NCBI RefSeq assembly: GCF_036417845.1
Contig: NC_089982.1
Span: forward strand, 43,115,684 to 43,179,683
Direction: 5' to 3'
Length of the DNA: 64,000 nt
From: Apteryx mantelli
Lineage: Eukaryota > Chordata > Aves > Apterygiformes > Apterygidae
Shown here piece after piece: positions 25,001 to 36,564 of this stretch. The notes beneath the pieces were generated by a model. That model saw only the letters and a list, made by a program, of their open reading frames with translations. It was not told the origin of the DNA and did not search any database. Each line of letters begins with the position of its first letter. Within the stretch, counting starts at the first letter, position 1. The translations under genes were made by a program, and so were the position numbers.

Positions 25001-25799
25001 ATAAAATCTTGCAGAAGTGTTTGCCAGCCATTTCCCTGGTTTACAAAACAGCCTAACATTATTAAAATTAGAGTAGTAAAATCTGCCTGGGGGACACTTT
25101 CCTGTTGGAAGAAGACTTGCTTTAAAGGCTTACTGCTGTAAGTATTATGCATATTTTTCCTGGAAACAAAGTATGTCTTCATTTTGTTCCAGTTACTGTA
25201 CTTGTGAAAATATGTTTGTAGTATAGAGGCTCATTTTATAATAAAACAAGCAATACAGAAGTGAATTGCAACTACATAGTAGAAATGTTGATAAAAATTA
25301 GGAGAACATTACAAAGATTGCTTGGTCTCATAAATATATTGCCTCCATACCTATTTCTTACAGAGAGAAAGCAGCTCTCTGTACTTGATGGCTGTACCAT
25401 TTGACATTTATTTTGTTGCTTACGGGCTGAGTTTTGTCCTCAGTTGAGTCAGTGGGAGCTGACTTCACATCCACTGGCAAATCTGTCTTGGAACGCAATT
25501 ATGTTAATAGTTTGGATGAGATCAAACTGACTGCAAGGGAAAAACGAGCTGCCAGCTATATCTCATCCACACGTGAAATATGTCCATCTAGTAATAAAAA
25601 AAAAAAGGTTACAATTGAGCTAATGCATTGATGGACTATTTTGTGGGAGAATGAAGGCAAATTCTCAGGCGAAGTGCAATATACATCTGCCTTCAAAATG
25701 ACAGTTTTATTTATCAGTAGAAATGTGTCTGTGCCAAATTGCCTGCCCAAAACTGTAATCACCAGTCCAGATTTTGCAAGCACTTGATATGTATTCATT

Positions 25800-27954
25800 A
25801 GGAGAGCAAACTTTGGCCTCTTCAGGGACCTACTTGGAGGAATCCCATGGGTTAGGGCCCTAGAAGGAAGGGGCGTTCAAGAGAGCTGGTTAATATTCAA
25901 GCATCACTTCCTCCAGGCTCAAGAGCGGTGCATCCCTATGAGTAGGAAGTCAAGCAAAGGAGGTAGGAGACCTGCATGGATGAGCAAGGAGCTCCTGGCA
26001 AAACTCAACCAGAAGAAGGAAGTCTACAGAAAGTGGAAAGGGGGACAGGCCACTTGGGAGGATTATAGAAACATTGTCAGAGTATGCAGGGATGTGACAA
26101 GGAAGGCTAAGGCCCGTTTGGAATTAAATCTGGCGAGAGATGTCAAGGACAGCAAGAAGGGCTTCTTCAAATACATCAGGAGCAAGAGGAAGACTAGGGA
26201 AAATGTGGGCCCTTTGCTGAATGGGGTGGGTGCCCTGGTGATGAAGGATGCAGAGAAGGCAGAGTTACTGAATGCCTTCTTTGCTTCAGTCTTTACTGCT
26301 CAGGCCAGCCCCCAGGAACCCCAGACCCTGGAGACAAGAGAGAAAGTCTGGAGAAAGGAAGACTTTCCCTTGGTGGAGGAGGAGTGGGTTAGAGATCATT
26401 TAAGCAAACTTGACACCCACAAATCCATGGGCCCCGATGGGATGCACCCACGAGTGCTGAGGGAGCTGGCGGACGTTATTGCTAAGCCACTCTCCATCAT
26501 TTTTGAAAGGTCATGGAGAACAGGAGAGGTGCCTGAGGACTGGAAGAAAGCCAATGTCACCCCAGTCTTCAAAAAGGGCAAGAAGGAGGACCCAGGGAAC
26601 TACAGGCCAGTCAGCCTCACCTCCATCCCTGGAAAGGTGATGGAGCAGCTCATCCTGGAGGCCATCTCCAAGCATGTGGAGGACAAGAAAGTGATCAGGA
26701 GTAGTCAGCATGGCTTCACCAAGGGTAAATCATGCTTAACTAATCTGATAGCCTTCTATGATGGAATGACTGGCTGGGTAGATGAGGGGAGAGCAGTGGA
26801 TGTTGTCTACCTAGACTTCAGCAAGGCTTTTGACACTGTCTCCCATAACATCCTCATAGACAAGCTCAGGAAGTGTGGGCTAGATGAGTGGACAGTGAGG
26901 TGGATTGAGAACTGGCTGAATGGCAGAGCTCAGAGGGTTGTGATCAGTGGCGCAGAGTCTAGTTGGAGGCCTGTAGCTAGCGGTGTCCCCCAGGGGTCAG
27001 TACTGGGTCCAGTCTTGTTCAACTTCTTCATCAGTGACCTGGAGGAAGGGACAGAGTGCACCCTCAGCAAGTTTGCTGACGATACAAAACTGGGAGGAGT
27101 GGCCGATACACCAGAGGGCTGTGCTGCCATTCAGAGAGACCTGGCCAGGCTGGAGAGGTGGGCGGAGAGGAACCTCATGAAGTTCAACAAAGGCAAGTGC
27201 AGGGTCCTGCACCTAGGGAGGAATAACCCCATGCACCAGTACAGGTTGGGAGTTGACCTGCTGGAAAGCAGCTCTGCTGAGAAGGACCTGGGAGTGCTGG
27301 TGGACGCCAAGTTAAGCATGAGTCAGCAATGTGCCCTTGTGGCCAAGAAGGCCAATGGTATCCTGGGGTGCATCAGGAAGAGTGTTGCCAGCAGGTCGAG
27401 GGAGGTGATTCTCCCCCTCTACTCAGCCCTGGGGAGGCCCCATCTGGAGTACTGCGTCCAGTTCTGGGCTCCCCAGTACAGGAGGGATGTGGCACTACTG
27501 GAGCAAGTCCGGCGAAGGGCTACAAAGATGATTAGGGGACTGGAACATCTCTCTTATGAGGAAAGACTGAGAGAGCTGGGCCTGTTTAGCTTGGAGAAGA
27601 GAAGGCTGAGAGGAGATCTTATCAACGTGTACAAGTATCTGAAGGGAGGGTGTCGAGAGGATGGCACCAGACTCTTTTCAGTGGTGCCGAGCGACAGGAC
27701 GCGAAGCAATGGGCACAAACTGAAACACAGGAAGTTCCATCTGAACATGAGGAAAAACTTCTTCACTGTGAGGGTGACAGAGCACTGGAACAGGTTGCCC
27801 AGAGAGGTTGTGGAGTCTTTCTCTGGAGATGCTCAAAACCTGCCTGGACGTGATCCCATGCAATGTGCTCTAGGTGACCCTGCTTGAGCAGGGGGGTTGG
27901 ACTAGATGATCTCCAGAGGTCCCTTCCAACATCAACCGTTCTGTGATTCTGTGA
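25800..27954 (+). mobile_element. CR1 LINE, 5'-truncated, with intact reverse-transcriptase frame
   Basis: CR1 is the dominant non-LTR retrotransposon of birds and moves by target-primed reverse transcription. This copy begins about 25,797-25,803, within the region linking endonuclease to reverse transcriptase (in-frame [16 protein letters not shown]), and runs to a bird-type 3' end with the duplicated ATTCTGTG octamer at about 27,938-27,954. It has no poly(A) tail, which is typical of CR1. It lies in the same orientation as TLL1, inside its presumed intron. The 5' UTR, ORF1 and nearly all the endonuclease are missing, so it cannot move by itself. The continuous frame suggests a fairly young insertion. 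The younger-looking copy here and the fragment at 2034-2358 share the same 3' subfamily features. Confidence 0.96.
25938..27887 (+). CDS. CR1 ORF2 remnant: reverse transcriptase, uninterrupted
   Basis: A 649-codon uninterrupted frame of the CR1 ORF2 polyprotein. Because the element is truncated, ATG 25,938 is just the first Met in the remaining frame, which is open upstream to the junction near 25,800. Visible reverse-transcriptase blocks: NYRPVSLTS at residues 221-229, [10 protein letters not shown] at 257-266, [16 protein letters not shown] at 291-306 with the first catalytic Asp, [10 protein letters not shown] at 349-358, and the catalytic FADD box at 379-382. The thumb-like region and the conserved tail ([12 protein letters not shown]) follow. 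The endonuclease is absent apart from its last linker. The final ~20 residues ([10 protein letters not shown]...) read in a different phase from the CR1 consensus I remember (SPSLEIFKTRLD). The copy at 2034-2358 has the same change, so it appears to be a subfamily trait. It is not expected to serve the host. Confidence 0.93.
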   Translation: MSRKSSKGGRRPAWMSKELLAKLNQKKEVYRKWKGGQATWEDYRNIVRVCRDVTRKAKARLELNLARDVKDSKKGFFKYIRSKRKTRENVGPLLNGVGALVMKDAEKAELLNAFFASVFTAQASPQEPQTLETREKVWRKEDFPLVEEEWVRDHLSKLDTHKSMGPDGMHPRVLRELADVIAKPLSIIFERSWRTGEVPEDWKKANVTPVFKKGKKEDPGNYRPVSLTSIPGKVMEQLILEAISKHVEDKKVIRSSQHGFTKGKSCLTNLIAFYDGMTGWVDEGRAVDVVYLDFSKAFDTVSHNILIDKLRKCGLDEWTVRWIENWLNGRAQRVVISGAESSWRPVASGVPQGSVLGPVLFNFFISDLEEGTECTLSKFADDTKLGGVADTPEGCAAIQRDLARLERWAERNLMKFNKGKCRVLHLGRNNPMHQYRLGVDLLESSSAEKDLGVLVDAKLSMSQQCALVAKKANGILGCIRKSVASRSREVILPLYSALGRPHLEYCVQFWAPQYRRDVALLEQVRRRATKMIRGLEHLSYEERLRELGLFSLEKRRLRGDLINVYKYLKGGCREDGTRLFSVVPSDRTRSNGHKLKHRKFHLNMRKNFFTVRVTEHWNRLPREVVESFSGDAQNLPGRDPMQCALGDPA

Positions 27955-28895
27955 TTTTTGTTTTGATTTGCCAAAGCACGTTGCTTACATTATGCACACA
28001 TTACAAAGGGCAGCCTCTTTAAGTATGTGTAAAGTATTGCACTCGTGTATTTTTTTGCTTTGAAATGGCATACAAGTGCAGTATTGAGGTCACTTTCAGT
28101 GAAAACCTGTGTGCTCACATGTTGAATATTCACTTTGGGCTGCCCAGTAACCATCCTATCTGGTTGGGTGTTCTGCTTCTGATATAAAAATCATTTACAG
28201 TTGCTTTATATCATGCAGTGTAAAGCAACGAAGCAACTAGTTTTTTTTGTGTCATATCCATCATCTAGAGTCTTGCTCTCGGATTTGACTGCACAGTTTT
28301 TAGCTTTCACCTGCAGCAAGCGATGTGCTTGTGACTCCTGCTGCCAGTGCCTAGTGCAAATACTTTTGCTTAGGGACTCTGATTCCCTGATAAACAGCAG
28401 TTAAGATGGACTAAGAAGGAAGCACTCTAAAACTGGGGCTTCTGGGGAACTCCTAATGTTTGGCACCTAGGGAAGCCAATTCCTGCTATTCAGCCTCTCA
28501 ATGCTTGGGCAAGGGAAGAGCAGCAATGACTGAGCAACATGTTGGGATGAGCTGTAGGAGGGCAGAAGGGTGAAGAGCTGGATGTGAGCAGGGGGAAAAG
28601 AGAAATGATGTCTTTGCTGTGGTGGTGTTAGTAACTCCTAGGCATGCTAAATTTCCTTATAGCCTAATTAAAATGTGTCCTGCAGAACTGGTCATTCTTT
28701 TTGCATATCAGGGAAAAGTTCTGGTACAAACTCCGTATTCTAAAACATACAGTTCCCTTCTGACTGTTTGATCACTTTTCCAGATAGTTTCAGGTTCAAG
28801 AGAGGGAGTGTTAGTTTTGCACTTTTAAACATCATATCTTGTCTTTCCCAACTAACTTTATGTAGTTCTCCTTGTTCCCACTCAGGGCAACATCC

Positions 28896-28954
28896 GTGTG
28901 TGTGTGTATGTGTATATATATATATATATAATGTATAAATATATATATATGTAT
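28896..28954 (+). repeat. Compound (TG)n(TA)n microsatellite
   Basis: About 59 bases of alternating purine-pyrimidine sequence, first TG units and then two TA runs separated by a few bases. Such tracts can form Z-DNA or cruciforms and are usually polymorphic in length. Confidence 0.93.
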
Positions 28955-31900
28955 TTTGGTCTTTGTATACAGAGCTTTCTTTAGACTCCACTGCTCAAAT
29001 ACTCAGCAAAGGTCTTTAACAGTCCCAGGAGTTCTGTTTATCCTGTTTTGGGGGGAAATCTCCAGAACTCGGTCTTTTATTTTTATATTTAGTTAATGGA
29101 AATTTGGAGGGAACAGTTTTTTGGTAGGGCACGCTTGTTCCTGAATAGTCCCTGAAAGTTTTTATTGCCTGACCTATCAACCCATCCCAGACATCTTTCC
29201 CAAGAGTGCATGTTATGGAGTTAGACTTTTGTGCATCAGTAGTCTGGAACAGGGCATCACCTTTCAGTTTGTCCAAAATGCAGGACTGTGGATGGAAACC
29301 CAAGCAATAAAAACGTGAACCCTGACTTCTGAATAATGAGCTAAAGTTTCTTTAGAGTAGGCCTGACCTTTGCTTTCCATCAGCACAACAAATGCTCCAT
29401 AAAACAATGACAGACAACTAACTCTCATAACCTACGCTGTGAAATGAGATTACTGTGTAGCATCTCTCCTTTACAGGCAGTATGTTTTTCAAATAGACTT
29501 CCCTTCCAGAACTTTTAAATACATTTGTCCTTAGTTTTATTGGAGATATTGAGAAGGTTTGTATTATGGTTTTCTTTTATTTTCATTTTTATATTGGCAG
29601 AAGAAGAACTAAAGCAAAGTTTTCATCTCAGGTTGAAGCACTATTTGGTGTGATTGCTCAGCTTCTGATCTCACTACTGAGAATATCTTGTTTTAGGAGT
29701 TGATAAAAAATATTTGGCTGTGTTTCACCTCAGTCATTCTTGGCAGTTCTTCATCTGCTCTTCTGGGGTTTCCATCTGCTCTTTCATTCTTCAGTTTATG
29801 GCCCAGTTCAGTACCAACAATTCCAAGTAAGTGGAAAAACTGTCTCTGATTTTCAGGGTACTGAACTGGATGCAGATACTATTCTGCATTTCTGTCAGAA
29901 TCTTCCAGTAGTTTATCTCATTACTAAAATGAATATAGTAATTCCCCGAGGCTCTGAGTATTCCTTTGTTCTTCCTCACTCACAGGTGTCCAGTGGTTTA
30001 ACCTAGAACCAAATGCATTACTTAAACAAAACAGATCTATAAAATTAAATGAAATATGGCACAAGGGCTAAAGAAAACATCTTTTATCTGATAAACTTTT
30101 AAAATTAAAGTCCTTTTAGTTACAGAACAAAGCCTGCAGAGTGCTTATGAACAGGTGTGGGATCAGAATGATTAAAAAACTCTTGCTAATTTTTCTGCAG
30201 TGATTTAATCTTTGGCCTCTAAATTAAGCACAGTTTTCCTGTAATTTTCACAATTCATACTGTAGTGGCTATTGGTGCTGAATAATCATTTGGTCTCAGA
30301 TGACTTTTGCTGCTAACCAGCCCACTGTGTTGTATAGAAAAAAATAACGCATATGCTTGACCACAACTGCTTACTTGTGTATTTCACTTTCAAATGTGTT
30401 TTTAATTTCACATCTTTTTTCTTTTTTTTTGTCTTATTCTTAGACTTTTTTTTATAGAAAAGCACAATTGTATCAAAATTTTCTTTATCATTCGGATGGC
30501 AAAATTGTAATTATAATTGTGTGGTGCTTGTGTATTGAAAGGCATTATCTAATAGTGAAAAAAATGCATTTGTTACTTGTAGGAGATAGCTTATCTGACT
30601 AAATGCAAAGATTAACCTGAAGGTTTAGAAGGCGAATGTAACAGAACAAGAAAGAACCCGATAGTGAACAGATGCATAATGAAATCATTTATTCACTGTT
30701 TTTCTAATAAATTTTCACCTTAATGCTAGTAAAAAGATGTAATGGTCCAGCATATGCCTGGCACTGACATTTATGAAAGTCTCTCACTGAGTTGGCAATT
30801 TTTTGCGGTAGAGAATGCTGACAATTAAACATGTAAACATTTTTTGTAACTTTAATAGAGAAAAAAAGTTAATGAACAAATAAAGTGATTTAAGATGCTG
30901 AAAATTAGTAATCTTTACCTACTGTTTTAGGTGTATAATGTTTAATGAGAACATACCAAACAACCATTTCTTATATTTCACTATTATTTTTTGTGCTCTC
31001 CTGTTTGTTGTGTAAACTGCAGAGAGTTAGAGCAGAATCATATATAGGAGATTTATTTATTTATTTTTAATTTGTTTCCTTTTCCCTTTCAAAAGTAACC
31101 ATGAATACCTAAGTGTTTTCCTTCAGTCATTAAAACCATTGGAATGCAAGGTTCAGCTGCCTTTACTGCAGGGAAAGGATAGGGAGCCTAAAAATCCTTT
31201 CAAACATAAGTAAATAAACCCTAATACGTATTTTGCTAATACATATTACCAAATCAGCTGTTTTAAGAGCTCCAGGCATAGCAGTATGGTCATGGCAGGC
31301 AAAATCTGGGGAGAGGAAGCCTTGCACTGACTTACCCCCCAAGTCTGCCAAAGGCAGCTTTTGCCATTTCCCAGCTACTCTGAAATTTGAGTGCAGCTGA
31401 TTATTGCTCTCCCAGGTGACTGTGCCCAGTGTGCCTGGGGCAGCTGTTGAAAGACAGTTCTCATCTCTTGCCTCCCAGCAGCCTGAGGAGGAGTGCGGGT
31501 GGGGGCACTGCAACGTCAGCGTCAGCGTAACGGGGCGCCTGCAGGCCTGCTGGCTGCTGCTGCTGTGAGACGGTGCAATCTCCTGGTCATTCAATATTCA
31601 GAGTATCCCAGATAGGTGTTTCCCAGCTCTGCTGCCCGCAGGTCCTGCAGGACCGCTCCCTGCCAGCATCACCATCTGTAAGGGATGGAGGATGGTCTGC
31701 TCTTGGTGTCTGCTAGTGGTGTTGCTCTGAGGAAGTAGGGAAGCTGACAGGAAGGGAGCTTTCCCAAGCTGTTAGTGAGGAAGGAGTGAAATTAAAAGAT
31801 TGTTTTGTTCCTTGTTCTTGAAGAAAGTGCAGAAGTGACACTTTTTGGAGTTTCTGGGGGAAAGAATTATTTCCAAGTAAGGAAGACATTTCTGAGAGGT

Positions 31901-34900
31901 ACTCATGTAGAAACTGACTGGCTTGTGCTGTAGCTTGGTGCAGTAACACTAGACAAATAGACTGGCAGAGCCAGAGCTCTGGTCAGAGGTTCATTTAATA
32001 CTTTTCTTTGCTCCTTAAAACCTTGGAGAAATTTTGCTATTGGCTTCTGTGCAGCTAGAATTTGTCCTTTGACTCTTTTGATTCACTTATAACTAATGAA
32101 TCATTGTCCTAAATACTTTTGCTCTGACTCAGTTTAAAGATTTATGGTGGTCAGCATCAGCGTTTGTGATACTGGGTGTCACTGGATTGCAGTGTAATTG
32201 TACAGGCATTACAGGTATACATATATAATACTGCTTAAAAGGCATTGTTAGGCGGGTGGAGAAGTATACCTGTGGGGTTGGGTTTTTTGGTGATTTTTCT
32301 TTTGTTTTTAACTAACTTTGCAATTGGACAGCAGCTATTTATAACCTTGAGATTATCTGGCTTGAGTCCAAGAAATTCAGTGTAGCAAGTATAAGAATAA
32401 CACTGAAATGAAGGTGCTTGCTTGGGTATGGCCTGAGGGCTCAGAGGAAGAAAACTAGCCTTCCTGTGGCCCAGTTCTTGCTGTGAAGTACTTTGTGTGT
32501 AGTCTTATCCAATTCATTATTGTACCTTCTTGCCCTGAAATGAGGATAAAAGTAGTATCTCTTTAAAATGATTATCTTTCTAAAGAGCTTGAGACCTTCA
32601 AATACAATGTATCTTGTGCTGCAGCTGAAATCATCTTTTGCAAGTTGTGTCTGTGGAAATTCTGTATTTGTATGCGTATGTGTTTGGCCTGGGAGATCAT
32701 GTAGTCATCTGCGGCTAATACTCGGTGCATATGCTGATAGGTGGTTGATGTCAAAAATGGAAATTCTGACACACAAAAACTTACTTTTGGGGACTGTGTT
32801 AGTTTAGGAGCTGCTTTTGAAGATTTGGCCCTACAAGCACAAATAATTTTTACAGTTCTTGTGGCAGCATTTCAGCACTAGTTCTAGGTTGAAAACCAAA
32901 CTTCTATGAAAGAAGTCCCGTTACTGTATATTTTATTCTGAAAATCTTCTTTTCTATTGCTGGCCAAAAATATGGCATATACCCTCATGCTCACTTCTCA
33001 GACACTCAGGTCATCAGTACAGGGCAGGGCAGAGAACCAACAGTTATGTTGGTGTTATGGATGGATGCGGTAGCCAAAAAAAAATAAAGGAAAAAGAGAT
33101 GCCTCGGTCTGAAAACAATATGTTTCTGTAAAATTACTGTTAGTAATAGCTTTTCAGTTAGTTTCAAGAGATAAATATAGCTCACAGATAAGTGCTGTGT
33201 TTTTCTGCTCTTACATGTTTTTTGTCTCTTCAGAAAGATGTTTCATGCAAACTATAGAGCAGGGTTTGGATTTTTTTCTCCCTCCTCCCCTGGTTATTTT
33301 AGCCCTTCCATAAGTATTTACCCAATATTCTTGAAACTTCTTTGAGTTGCTCAAAGTTTGCTTGTCCTCTTCCTAGTTTGTCAGAACTCCCTTTGCACTA
33401 ATCATCCTCAGCTCTGAACCCTGCTTGGGAATCAGCTTCACACAAACCTACCAGCAAAAAGCCTTCTGACTACATGCAGACACAAAATATTGTCATAAAA
33501 GAAAACAACATGCCACATGTGTGAAATCAAGTGTGAAAACAAGAAAATCTGTTACTGACTAGTCCTTTGGCCTGTTTAGGGCATGATGTGCTTATCTGTA
33601 AAGTGCCTTGCCCTTGTATGGCAACAGATCAGGTCAAATAAATAATAGTCCAAACTCCAAGTTCTTTACTCTGGCAGTAAATTAAAGTAAATGAGAGTAT
33701 GCTTATGTAAAAAGCTAAATGAGTATGTCAGACCAGTAATTAGACGACGGAAAATACTTACCAAAATATACTAATACTGAGCAGCTATAGAAGGTCGAAG
33801 CCAAATCCTGGATCTAACTGAACACCCACGATTGTGGCTGATACCAGAGGCAGGTGTGGAGTTCAGAGAGAGCCAAAAATGAACTGTGATTTTTCCCTCT
33901 AGCAAAAGGACGTTATTTTGTGTATGTGCTTTGTAAATGAAATCACACAGGAGATAATGAAACTTCTACTGACTTAGTTGTTTTGCAGAAGTAGTTGATT
34001 GTCTTAACTGTAAAGGACAATCTGGAGATAGCAAGGACAAGAATTCCTGGTCACAGCAGGAGAATATTAGTAGCATGATTTCTCTGAGCTATCTCAGTGA
34101 CAGCATCCGCATGGTCGAGTTGATGTGGGGTAAGGAAGCAAAATAGAAAAGCTTAGGAAAAGTTATGTCAAATCCTATGGGAATCTCTGTGTATGAGTGA
34201 ATATGCCTAGAAGTGTTCCTGGACACTGAGGCCAGCTACTGTGGAATGGCTTGTGTCTGTGCAAGTAAATTTTCTTACTCTCAGACAGTTGTGGCTGCAT
34301 CTGAACTGCCTACTGGATGTAGTCTATGGGTTGTTTTAACTGCTGTCCATTCCCAGGAATTGCTTAAGGACAGCACTCATTGAAGTGGACCAGTTTCACA
34401 CCAGGAGGCATTCAGAGTTTGCTTATACACATCCCATCCCTTGGGACTGTTCCAGGTCTTGTTTAATTCGTGTATCTGCATGTAATTTAAATATATTTAT
34501 AGCTGCATTTAATTTACATACCTATAATTTAATTGTACATGTTGTCCAAGTGTCCAAGGTATCTTGGTTCATTTCTGTTATTTGGATGCATCTTCTGTTC
34601 TTCTGATGCAGGTCAGTTTTAGAGTGAAATCCTCATTTGTCTTTTTTCTATGTATTTTATTGATGAATACTTCAGAATAATTTTTTTGCCTAATTTTTTT
34701 TTTCAATTTTCAGCTTCCATTTACAGCAAAGCAAAGTACTAATGTATAGGGGGAATGGTGTGTTGCTTTAGAAAATCTCTGTTGTAAAGGGAAAGAGAAG
34801 AGGCATGCAAGGCAGAAATATACTTTGATAATTGGTGTCATGTGGTATAGTACAAAGAATTGGGATTTGCGCTCATATCTAAACTTCTGCAGATGCTTAA

Positions 34901-36528
34901 GCATATTTTGTATGCGTCCTTAGATGCACACCCAGTGTCCCATTTTCTGTATGAAGAAAGGAGGTTCCACTCTACTGTTAGGGAATCTAGATGGTGGTTA
35001 TTGATTATAATGCAAGGAAGGTGAGGTGAAAAAAAAAAATCAAAGGCAGTAGAGAAAAACATAAGAGAGAATAGACACAGAGATGGAGGTATGGAACATG
35101 AAAAAAGAAGAATCCAGGCAGGAGGAAGCAGACATCTATGGATCTGAAGGTAAAAATAAAAGTGGGGGAATAGAATAGTAGGGGAGAGACTGATAGATGA
35201 AAGAAGCCATGTCTCATATTTTACGCTAGTATAAAAATCTGAGGAAACTATAAACAGATTTGGAAAGAAGGGGATAGAGCAGCCTAAAAGAAAATGCTCT
35301 GGGTTTCAAAAGGCAAAGAAACTGGAGACCTCCCAAGAGACAAATGCCATGGAAAGCAGTTGCATAGATTTCTTTAACTGACATATGAGTTGTCCAGTGG
35401 TTGGCAAGGATAGTGTTAACTGTCTCGGGAGGAGAGGGAAAACCACAGCTGCATGCCCTGGGCACAAGCATTGTCAGGCACCTGTCAGTAAAGGAAGCAA
35501 GGTGGGGCCCCGACCTCAGTGAATTATGTTTTTCTCTCAAGGCATTAGAAAGGGAGCGTGTGCACTGTCATGCAGATCGGCTTGTATTATATGGAAAAAG
35601 GAAAATGGTGCTGGAGAAAAGCTTGTTATGCAGATTGCTTGTACATGAAATTTGCTTTCACAAAGATACTCTTCTTAGCTGTATTCTGCTTAGACATAGA
35701 CCTAGGGAAACGAAATCTCTATTTGAACACGGAGTGTAAACTTTTGGCTGAATAATGCCTTTATCTTTTCTGTGTGTGTCTGTGCATAGGTTTTGAAGAA
35801 ATATTAGTTTATCCAGCTTGCTGAAGTTGTAATATGTTATTTCCTTGTGGTAGTAAAAGGAGTTTCTTTTCTTCTCATTCTACACATGGCATAGCTAAAA
35901 AATCTCTTCTTCCTTGTCATGCAAGTGCAACTGCCCTAACAGCTGTTAGTATAGGGCAAACTGGATAAGGAGGAGTAATCAAACAAAGCCTTGTGTACCT
36001 AAACAGCAGTTCATTTTGGGTGCATGGTCTGCAAAGCATTCTTCTCACAGTATCCTTGAAGCATACACCTCTTTAAGAGGCTGCAGTAACACAAAGACCT
36101 TGTGTACACAAGAAAAGCGTAGTGATTAAATTAAGTAGGTTTAGAGATCAGTTTATTTTAATCTAGGCGTTGCCTTCTGTAGACATTCTTAATTTAGCTT
36201 AAGAGCACCTTATGCTAATGTATTTAAAGTTAAATCAATATAAAGCATTCTTCAAGCAAAAAAGAAATTCAAGTAAACTTAATGTGTAAACAGTGTTAGT
36301 CAAATTGGTCTCTAAAACAACCCTCAGGTAGATACTATTAAAGGTTATTATATGAAATTTCCTTTCCTTAATGCTTTCTTGTAGGCCCAGTAGAAACTTA
36401 GATTGATACAGCGTTGTTTTATCTTGATAGTACAACTAAGAATAGATTTGGGATGGGAAGACAAAAATGTACATCCCTTCTCCCCCTCACCTGTCAGTTG
36501 TGCCAAATACTGAATCAATCTGTGTGCT

Positions 36529-36564
36529 GTTACCCTCTGAGGGCCAGAAAGCTCTGAGGGTAAC
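36529..36564. repeat. 9-bp inverted repeat with internal direct repeat
   Basis: GTTACCCTC at 36,529-36,537 pairs with GAGGGTAAC at 36,556-36,564. The motif CTCTGAGGG occurs twice inside (36,535-36,543 and 36,552-36,560), so the site can fold in more than one way. No function is recognised. Confidence 0.75.

Larger units (their letters stand above)
8291..25799. other. Intronic sequence, no gene recognised
   Basis: AT-rich, CpG-poor intron. It contains short T- and A-rich runs (11,932-11,945; 14,792-14,803; T13 then G12 at 16,412-16,436), a TA repeat at 22,049-22,062, and perfect inverted repeats at 9,561-9,588 and 19,940-19,961. Open frames are all under about 115 codons, lack domains and appear on both strands. 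GC-richer patches near 20,200 and 22,560 show no exon structure. No SINE is recognised, as expected for a bird. Confidence 0.7.

Noticed and set aside
27554..27863. Minus-strand frames of 60-70 codons near the CR1 3' end
   Set aside because: Antisense shadows of CR1 ORF2. The same antisense reading occurs at 2122-2536 in the other CR1 copy.
31163..31594. 143-codon minus-strand frame
   Set aside because: No domain, low-complexity Ser/Thr-rich start, no splice or promoter context. GC-richer local composition explains the length.
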